A stretch of 64,000 nucleotides of DNA from the NCBI GenBank assembly GCA_015680685.1, contig MNCI01004661.1, positions 727,065 through 791,064 of the forward strand. Direction: 5' to 3'. The translations under genes and the position numbers were made by a program. The notes under the pieces are model-generated. The model did no database searches. It was given only the letters and a program-made list of their open reading frames with translations, and was not told the origin of the DNA. How positions within the stretch are numbered: position 1 is the first letter of the stretch; each line of letters opens with the position of its first letter. This DNA is from Gnetum montanum (Eukaryota > Streptophyta > Gnetopsida > Gnetales > Gnetaceae). Shown here piece by piece: positions 57,345 to 64,000 of the stretch.

Positions 57345-58100
57345 TGATCATTATCTTCTCATGTGAGTTAGTAAAATCAATGTGTATGCTTTAACTCACA
57401 ATGAGGTATATGATATTGCTTTTGTATTAGCCATTGGGCTCCTAGTAAACATGAAGTGAAAGTAAAGGGTTATAAATCTAGATGACAATAAAAAAAATCT
57501 AAACTAGCCTATGGTATGAGCAACCAATCTTGATCTTTTAGTCACCTCTTGGACTTCATGCAACTACTACTAGGATTACCAAGTACCTCACTATTGGGTG
57601 TACCAAGTGATAGTGCAACTGGGTTACCAAGTAGTTACACTTACGTGCTCAAGATCATTCATACTCATTCTGCTTAATGATATTAAAAGTAAATTTCAAG
57701 TAATCATAAACATTAACTATGAAAACAGTAAAATAGCAAACTAATTAAAAAAAAACAAAAAAAACATAAAACTAAGTGTTGCTACAATGATGTAGAGTAA
57801 TTTTGATTTTTATTGCTAGTCATGCAATGCATCCAAGTACATCACACTTGAATAAAGTTTCCATTTAATTACAAGACATCACACTATGGGCACACATTGC
57901 TAAGTACTAAATTCAAGAAAACAAAATGAAAGAATTCTATTATTATGCTATCAAATCTATTATGAATCTATGCACCTAAGTGTTGCTTATATAGGCTGGC
58001 ATGCACCTTGCAATATCGTTGATACAATAACATATCTATGACATCGAAGATATGATATTGTAACTATGATATCCTTCCCTTAAAATTTTTGGATTTATCA
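57345..58100 (-). repeat. 5' LTR of element D, inner end deleted
   Basis: 756 bp matching 49243-50018. The outer end is TGATAAATCC at 58100. The inner 120 bp of U5 and the primer site are gone. Confidence 0.88.
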
Positions 58101-58199
58101 ATAGGCCTAGGATGTATCTATCTACAAAAGTTTATGAAGTTACTAAGAAAAAAGGATGATCTGATGATGGGGAAAATGGCTTCAAAAAAGGAATATTAA

Positions 58200-58542
58200 A
58201 GATTAAGATTTTAGTTTGAGCTTTAAGGATCTAAAAACAAGGATTAGATAGAAAGCATTGAAGCACATGTTGAAAAAATTAATTTTATTTATAGCAAATC
58301 TGATAAGGATCCTTAACAAAAATACCTACTTATTTATTTGCTACTATTTCAAGGCAAAGGTTGTAATAACATGTGCTTCTATGGGATCTCACCATCTATT
58401 GACTGAAATAGGGAGATGGATTAATCTTCAAAGAGAACAATGCATTTGCAAATTTTGCATACATGCATTAGTAGAAGATGAAGAGTATATTTTTTTGAAT
58501 TTTCCTTTGTTTAATGCTCTTAGACTTAAATATAGTGTTTAG
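58200..58542 (+). pseudogene. LINE-like C-terminal domain remnant
   Basis: KDLKTRIR at the start, then SHHLLTEIGRWINLQREQC and CKFC-x6-EDEEYIFLNFPLFNALRLKY. The pattern (SSHxLxIExGRYxxIPRExRxCxxC...EDExHFLxxCPxYxxLR) is one I know from the tail of some non-LTR retrotransposon proteins. The RT itself is not seen; the ATAGG duplication of D cuts the sequence at 58101. Stop at 58540. The family call is from memory of the pattern. Confidence 0.45.
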
Positions 58543-59399
58543 GCAACAACTTTTCCACATTTGTTTGAGTTAGAGATGTCAAATTTGGATCATTTTCTTA
58601 ATGAGGTGTTCAAGGCCCATCATGACCTTATTAAAGCCTTGTAATAATTTTTTTTTATACTATAGACCTTTTGTGATCTCAAAGTAATGTAATTAAGCAT
58701 TTCCATTTCTATTTCTAAATTTAATGAATCTAGAAACTACAAAATCTATAGAACCAATATCTTCCTAAGTTTAAAAAAAACTAAAAAATATCAAAGAAAC
58801 TAGTACTATTCAATGAAACAACTTTATTTTCATTTCCACCATCTATATTAAGAATCTGTACCTTAAAGAGCCTATATGTTTTGTGAATAATTTTTGGAAT
58901 ACTACATATCTTTAATTATTGCTATGTTGCTAGCATTTAGGTATACTACAAGACCCTTTTCACAAGCTATATTAATCTTTTTCCATTGTTTGGCCCTTTT
59001 TACAATTTCCTTTAGAGTAAGATCCTATTTTAGCTAAACCCTTTTCTTATTCTTGCTTTTCTTTAAATGGCTTCAATGTCTCCAAACATGCTTTATATCT
59101 TCTACATTACAAAATTTAGTAATTACATACTAAGGCTTTTCACCTTATTCACTTGGTACCCTAAAAACATTAGAAATATTCAAAGAAGTTATATGCATAT
59201 CCTCTATAATTTTTTCAACTTTCTTAACCAAAACTTTATCCATGTCATCCTTTGTCTTTAGCATACCTATAAATCACAAATTTTTGTCATTTGCCCACTT
59301 TTAAAGCTTCTATGCTTGTAGATCCCATTTTTGTGTCTATTCCTTAAAGTTTAGAATGATTTTTATTTTTGTCTTGCTAATTTCAACAAAATCTATCCA
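58543..59399. other. AT-rich stretch, no gene seen
   Basis: No coherent coding, LTR ends or RNA gene recognised. T-rich on plus with short poly-A and poly-T runs. Confidence 0.4.
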
Positions 59400-60072
59400 T
59401 TATCCTTTGGAATAACATTCATCTCCTTTTTTGTTCTTTATTTTGTTAATGAGTTTAATTGAGAAATACTATTTTGCTAACTATATGCTCCCATTATGCA
59501 CAAGGAATTTCTTTGATATTGTTGTATTTAAAGATTTCTTTTTGTGTACCTTAAGATAATGCCATAATGGAAATTTCACACAACTCAAGTTCTTCAGCAA
59601 CAAACTCTTATTTAGCAAATATCAATTAATTTATATAATAGCGAAAAATAAACATAAATAAAAATAAAGGAAAATACAAGTTCTCAGGTTTGAGCCAACC
59701 ATTTGTAAAGGTTAGACTTTGATTATCCTTTAGAATAACAATCACCTCCTTTTTTTTTTCTTTACTTTATTTTGTTGATGAGTTTAATTGAGCAATACTA
59801 TTTTGCTAACCATATGCTCCCATTATGCACCAGGAATTTTTTTGGATACTATTGTATTTAAAGATTTCTTTTTGTGTACCTTATGAAAATGCCATGATGA
59901 AATTTTTAAATTTCTGAGGGTAGACAACTCAATTTCTTTGGCAACAAACTCCCACTCATAAAATATCAGTTACTTTAGATAACAAGGGAAAAGAAAAAAC
60001 ATAAATAAAAAATAAAAGAAAATACAACACTTGGGTGTGAGCCTTAATATAGCCATTTGAAAAGATTAGGCT
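59400..60072. repeat. Tandem direct duplication, two units of about 323 and 350 bp
   Basis: Unit 1 starts TTATCCTTTGGAATAAC at 59400; unit 2 starts TTATCCTTTAGAATAAC at 59723. Shared blocks include GAGTTTAATTGAG, CATATGCTCCCATTATGCAC and GATTTCTTTTTGTGTACC. A third TTATCC at 60077 suggests the unit boundary. Confidence 0.8.
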
Positions 60073-60611
60073 TTGGTTATCCTCAACTCTTCTAGAAGCT
60101 TGTTTACTAGGATGAGTATTGAAGCTTTGGATGATAATCTTTTTACAAGCACATAGAGAAAGGTAAAACATAGTGAGGCAACAAAGAATGGCACAACAAC
60201 TAGTTTTACAAAATTGTTAAAACCTAATGAGGAAGTTCGATACTTAAACAAAAATAAAGCTTCTAAGCCCAAGAATGTTTCTATATTTAAGTAATTTAAG
60301 GGGCATGCTTGCATCATAATTATTTGTAGTAATCTTGGTTTTTGTGCTCCATACCACACTGTAGGCTAGAGCCATAGATAGCTAATCTTATTTTTGCTTA
60401 GGTTTAACAACTACAGAATACCAACTTAAGAAAGCTGCCTAGGAAAAATGTCAAAAATTACAACCTGAGATTCCTTCACCAGTTGGCCTATGTGCCAAGT
60501 AAGATGTTCCCATAACCTAATGGTATCCTCAACTTTTACCTCTCTACCATCAAATCATTATTTACCTATGCCATCAAAGTAGATCCTAACATAACAAAAA
60601 TATAGGGAGCA
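60073..60611. other. Spacer before element H, no gene seen
   Basis: No supported frame or repeat. The left end of element H (LTR, primer site, gag start) is not present here, so H is truncated on its left side. Confidence 0.4.
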
Positions 60612-61597
60612 ATGGCTAAAGCCATGGAGTTAGAGCAAATCACCCTTATGAATAGTATTCAAACTCAATTCAAAATGATGAACATTAGTAATCTCATGCA
60701 ATTTAACTCTCTACCAACTTTCCCAATGGCCAATACTATGCTCCAAACTCATGTTCCCCTTCAAATGACTCAACCTACAAATAACTATTTTCAAGCTTCC
60801 ATGTCTTCTTCATTCCTACCATCTAACATTGGTTTCAATGATGATCAATTGAAGGCCTTAATCTAGTCCATCATAAACCCAAACAAGGTAACCAATTCAA
60901 TTGAATCCATGACTCAAGCTCAAGATCAGATGACCCAGATATTAGCTTTGCTTCAAAAAATTTCAAATGAAGTAGTTGAATTAAAGAGAAATAACAAGGG
61001 TCCTATACAACCAGAAAATCCTAGTTCATTAATCAATGATGATTGTTGTCACCTCCATAACACTAGGCAACATTTTGAGAAGACTTGTTCCCAATTTTTA
61101 GCATTATATGGCAACAACACCCAAAGTCAACAAAATGGAAAACCTCCTATTATGGTCCTTAATGTACCTCATCAAGCAAAAATGAAGAGGTTTCCTCATT
61201 GGAGCAAGTTATGGTAAGTGACCCCAACCCACATAACACTCGTTACCATAAATTTAGTGACATCATGAACACCCCACAACAACAAACTAGGAATGACCCT
61301 TACACTTCCTTAAATAGAAGAGCTCTTAGTCAAAGTAACACAAATACTCAAACTAGATCATTCCTAACAAATACCCCCAAACAACCAAATCCACCTTCTA
61401 TACTTAGAAGAACTCCACCTCAACTAGAAGCCAAAGAAGTACCTAATACTTATGATCTGGTTGAGGATTTGAAGAAAATCAAAGCTAACATTTCAATGTA
61501 TGATTTGTTACATTTTGACGAAATGAAAGAGGTGGTTCAAGAGATAGTTCATAAACCGAAAACTAATAAAGAAAAATCCCTAACCCCCAAAAGGTAA
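60612..61597 (+). pseudogene. Gag C-terminal half, element H
   Basis: Three overlapping frames: a Met/Gln/Asn-rich start (60612-60866) with SNIGFNDDQLKALI, matching G; 60909-61217 with a helix QMTQILALLQKISNEVVELKRN and a zinc motif CHLHNTRQHFEKTC (CX2HX6HX4C form, seen in Tat gag); and 61199-61597, Asn/Gln/Thr-rich, with YDLVEDLKKIKANISMYDLL, the signature just before protease. The capsid N-terminal part seen in G at 35.1 kb is missing. Confidence 0.78.
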
Positions 61598-61651
61598 GTT
61601 TACTTCACAAAAATTCCCAACACATTATCAGTACAAAATGTAAACAATTAC

Positions 61652-62070
61652 ATGATGAGTAAGAAAGAGCAACCTCCTTTCCTAACAACTCTAATTATTT
61701 TAGGAAAGAATGTTCAAAATTTTTTGATGGATTCTAGAGCACCTGTTAGTGTCATGCCTCTTGAGGTATGTAAGGCTTTAGGAGCACAAATGATACCACA
61801 AACAAAAAATGTGATTCAACTCGATGGATCCAACATACCTATAGCAGGGTCATTAAAAGGAGTAAAAGTGCAACTTAAATAATACCCTACATTCACATGT
61901 TACACAAATATCTTAGCAGTTGACATGTCACTCACCTATGGTGTTCTCCTATCTAGGACTTTTAGAGACAAATTTGGGGGCTTCTTTAGGTCATATTTCT
62001 TAGAGCTATTAATCCCTATCAAAGAAAAATCTAAGTACATGACTATACCTCGAGAACCCTTCTACAAATA
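61652..62070 (+). pseudogene. Aspartic protease, element H
   Basis: FLTTLIILGKNVQNFLMDS-R-APVSVMPLEV: the catalytic Asp-Ser-Gly has become Asp-Ser-Arg (about 61729-61737). Then CKALGAQM, VIQLDGSNIPIAGSLKG and, after a stop at 61879, YTNILAVDMSLTYGVLLSRTF. Nearly identical in plan to G's protease. A short charged spacer follows to 62545. Confidence 0.8.
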
Positions 62071-62545
62071 AGTAATTACAACCTTGGATCAACAAAATCA
62101 ACCTTTGGAAGATCGAAACACTAATCTGTATGTTGGGCTTATTGAGGTTGAGCATAGAAAACATGTTGAAAATGACTATGTGAGTGGAATTACAAAAATA
62201 AATCCCATCTCTCATGTAGATTCCATCCAATACTATCAAAGTTCTAGATAAGGGGAAGAAATCTATGGAGACACCTTGCCTTATCAACAACACAATGGAT
62301 TTCATCTAACTAATCCATCACCTTTAGAGGAAGATAAAGATGCAAGTAAAACCCTACCTCTTAAAACATTTGAAGGTGTGCTAAATTTTAACAACACATC
62401 TATGGAACATTCTCTTAGAAAGGCTATATCCAATGACCCACCAAGACCTAAACCTATCAGTGAAACTTATACCAAAGAAAAACTTGATAGAAAAAAATCA
62501 AGAAAGTTAAGAGTAGGTCTTGATTTTTATAATCTTAAGCATTGA
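62071..62545 (+). pseudogene. Post-protease spacer, element H
   Basis: Corresponds to the acidic spacer of G (25862-25550). It includes a 90-codon open stretch at 62276-62545 with TEEDKDASK-like acidic and Lys-rich parts (PLEEDKDASKTLPLKTFEGV). In G this spacer leads straight into the archaeal RNase H; here the sequence jumps to integrase instead. Confidence 0.5.
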
Positions 62546-62559
62546 CAAATTGTTAAATA

Positions 62560-62822
62560 ATGTCTTGACAAGAAGTATGTTGGTGAAGTATTTAAGATAG
62601 AAGACCTAGTCTTGGAAAAAGTTAGAACATGTGACCAAGCAAATCTTCAAGGTATGTTCTCTCCTATTTAGTCAGGCCCATTCAAAATTAAAGATGTCAT
62701 TGGCCCCAATGTGTATAAGGTTACTGATGTGCAAGGACATAGGTTACATAGAAATTTTAATGCATTTCATTTGAAGCATTTCTACTTAGGTGCCCCACAT
62801 GGATACCTAGCAGATACTTAGT
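62560..62822 (+). pseudogene. Integrase C-terminal tail, element H
   Basis: LVLEKVRTCDQANLQG, FSPI-stop-SGPFKIKDVIGPNVYKVTD and HRNFNAFHLKHFY, the GPF/Y-type tail of Tat integrase with its NAxHLKxFY end. It ends at the stop near 62819. The catalytic core is deleted. Confidence 0.7.
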
Positions 62823-64000
62823 TGCATGCTTTCTTCCTCTTTTTCATGCATTTCATTTGTGTATAGTTGCATTTGCATGTTTTCTTTGCATTTCCATCAT
62901 TTCTTTCATGGCATATTGTTTTGATTTTCTCTTTGCATATGATTTTAATAATCATTATGGTCTTTTGAGTTACTAAGCGTTGGGTCATCAGAGCACCATT
63001 GGAAAATAATGTTAGTATAATGCTTGATATAATATTTCTTAATAGTATTACATAAAATCTCTTTTATGCTATATATTTCAATAATGCTTTGATTCTTCCT
63101 GATCTTTTTCAAGGTTTTAGTTTCTGTAGTTATGTTGGATTATGGAGCATGAGATTTGTGCTAACTTATCATGTAATCATCATGATCATGTGAGTGTAGG
63201 ATAGGTGATGTTGGAGAATGGTTATCCATAATCACTAGGTGACCTTGGAAAACACCATTTTTCTTTCCAAAGCCTTAACCCCCAAGTGTGTTCATCTCCA
63301 CTTGAGAACCCTTAGCCACCCAAGAGACCTACTATGATGCCATCAAATTGTAATCAAAGGCACATGCACAAGGGTTGAACTGGACCATGGGAAAAGTTTC
63401 AAAAGGACTGTATTCATTGGTAGTTCAACTAATTGGCCAAACTCATGTTGGAATTCCTACCTTAAGAATGAAGTACACCATGAGCAAGTTTCCTAAAAAA
63501 AAAAGTAAAAATAAAAAATAATAAGAATGAGGACCATGTTCATTGGAAGTGTAATGAGTCCTTAAGTGTGATGGGATCTGGCAGCTATCCTCATCCTAAC
63601 CTCAATTTCCCCTTTTGAACCAATTTTCCAAAAAAAAAAAAAAGTCCCAAGGAAAAATTTGAAAGTTATGACTAGCCATAATCTAATATGAACCTGTCCT
63701 CCTCATTAAGTTTAGTATGCATGCTGTTGACTTTTACTTTGTAAGAATATTGGAAAAGAAATCATAATTATATTTTAATTATATATAGATATATGTAGTT
63801 AAAATAAATAAAATTACATATTTAGAGTCCAATTAAATAAGATGGTATGGTTTGGTTGGCCCACATTTATTTCTCTTTTGATTATATGGTTATTTTAATC
63901 ATGTTTAGATCAGTATAGTTCACTTTCAAGTTTTAATTGATCTATGCTTTATGTCATTTTGATTCTTTATCTCTTGCATTTTTTTAAATCTATGTGGTCT
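62823..64000 (+). other. 3' region of element H, no gene seen
   Basis: AT-rich with T-rich start, poly-A runs at 63497 and 63631, and no recognisable LTR start or polypurine tract before the window ends. Confidence 0.45.

Larger units (their letters stand above)
49123..58100 (-). mobile_element. Element D: family 1 element with gag, protease and the extra gene
   Basis: On the minus strand: 5' LTR (58100 to about 57345, inner end deleted), gag, protease, 3' region, intron-like leader, extra gene, 3' LTR (50018-49123). The duplication ATAGG is at 49118-49122 and 58101-58105. RT, RNase H and integrase are absent. A deletion joins the 5' LTR to gag, removing U5, primer site and the gag start. 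Confidence 0.93.
60612..64000 (+). mobile_element. Element H: Tat-like Ty3/gypsy element, pol core deleted
   Basis: Gag C-terminal half, protease and spacer, then only the integrase tail, then a 3' region that leaves the window. Gag, zinc finger and protease closely resemble element G but in opposite orientation. RT, both RNases H and the integrase core are absent between about 62545 and 62560. No LTR is seen. Confidence 0.78.

Overview
The window looks like nuclear heterochromatin of a vascular plant. It is AT-rich and almost wholly made of old, broken Ty3/gypsy LTR retrotransposons nested in one another. The plant origin rests on plant-type lineages: an Athila-like element, Tat-like elements with an archaeal-type second RNase H, and primer sites matching plant tRNA-Asp. 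LTR pairs differ by roughly 5-11% by eye, mostly transitions, and many CG sites have decayed. That suits a genome that keeps old elements, perhaps a long-lived tree or gymnosperm, but I cannot name the species. I see no intact cellular gene; one cytochrome P450-like 5' exon survives near 13.7 kb.

Layout. 1-6223: element A (family 1, +). 6224 to about 13.3 kb: element B (Athila-like, +), probably the host of A. 13316-13355: assembly gap. 13.36-14.99 kb: low-copy DNA with the P450-like exon (-). 14.99-35.43 kb: element G (Tat-like, -), split by two family 1 insertions: C (16845-25411, -, TSD ATGGG) and E (26720-33974, +, TSD TTAAT). 35.43-36.48 kb: two LTR-like direct repeats. 36.5-39.66 kb: element I (family 1, -, 5' LTR plus gag only). 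39667-46318: element F (family 1, +). 46.3-47.05 kb: integrase fragment of another gypsy lineage. 47-49.1 kb: AT-rich DNA with a 20-bp tandem repeat. 49123-58100: element D (family 1, -, TSD ATAGG). 58.2-58.5 kb: degenerate LINE-like C-terminal domain. 59.4-60.07 kb: tandem duplication. 60.6-64.0 kb: element H (Tat-like, +), running out of the window.

Family 1 (A, C, D, E, F, I) is the main interest. Its LTRs of about 740-950 bp start TGATGA and end with CTCATCA. In most copies U3 opens with an array of GATATC palindromes followed by TATAAATA. The primer site is a decayed tRNA-Asp match. Only A keeps much pol, and A has lost its primer site, gag and RT core. The others carry gag with or without protease, so they must have depended on proteins supplied in trans.

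C and D carry, in place of pol, a sense-strand gene of about 910-930 codons just before the 3' LTR. It has the same start (MVPKRG), the same stop context, a globular N-terminal half and a long coiled-coil C-terminal half. A second GATATC/TATA module and a putative intron precede it. The 3' splice site, with a TACTAAC-like branch point 22-24 nt upstream, is also kept at the matching position in A, E and F, which lack the gene. TCATGGGGG blocks like the one at the polypurine tract recur at set positions in the 3' region. This module is the best candidate here for an undescribed system.
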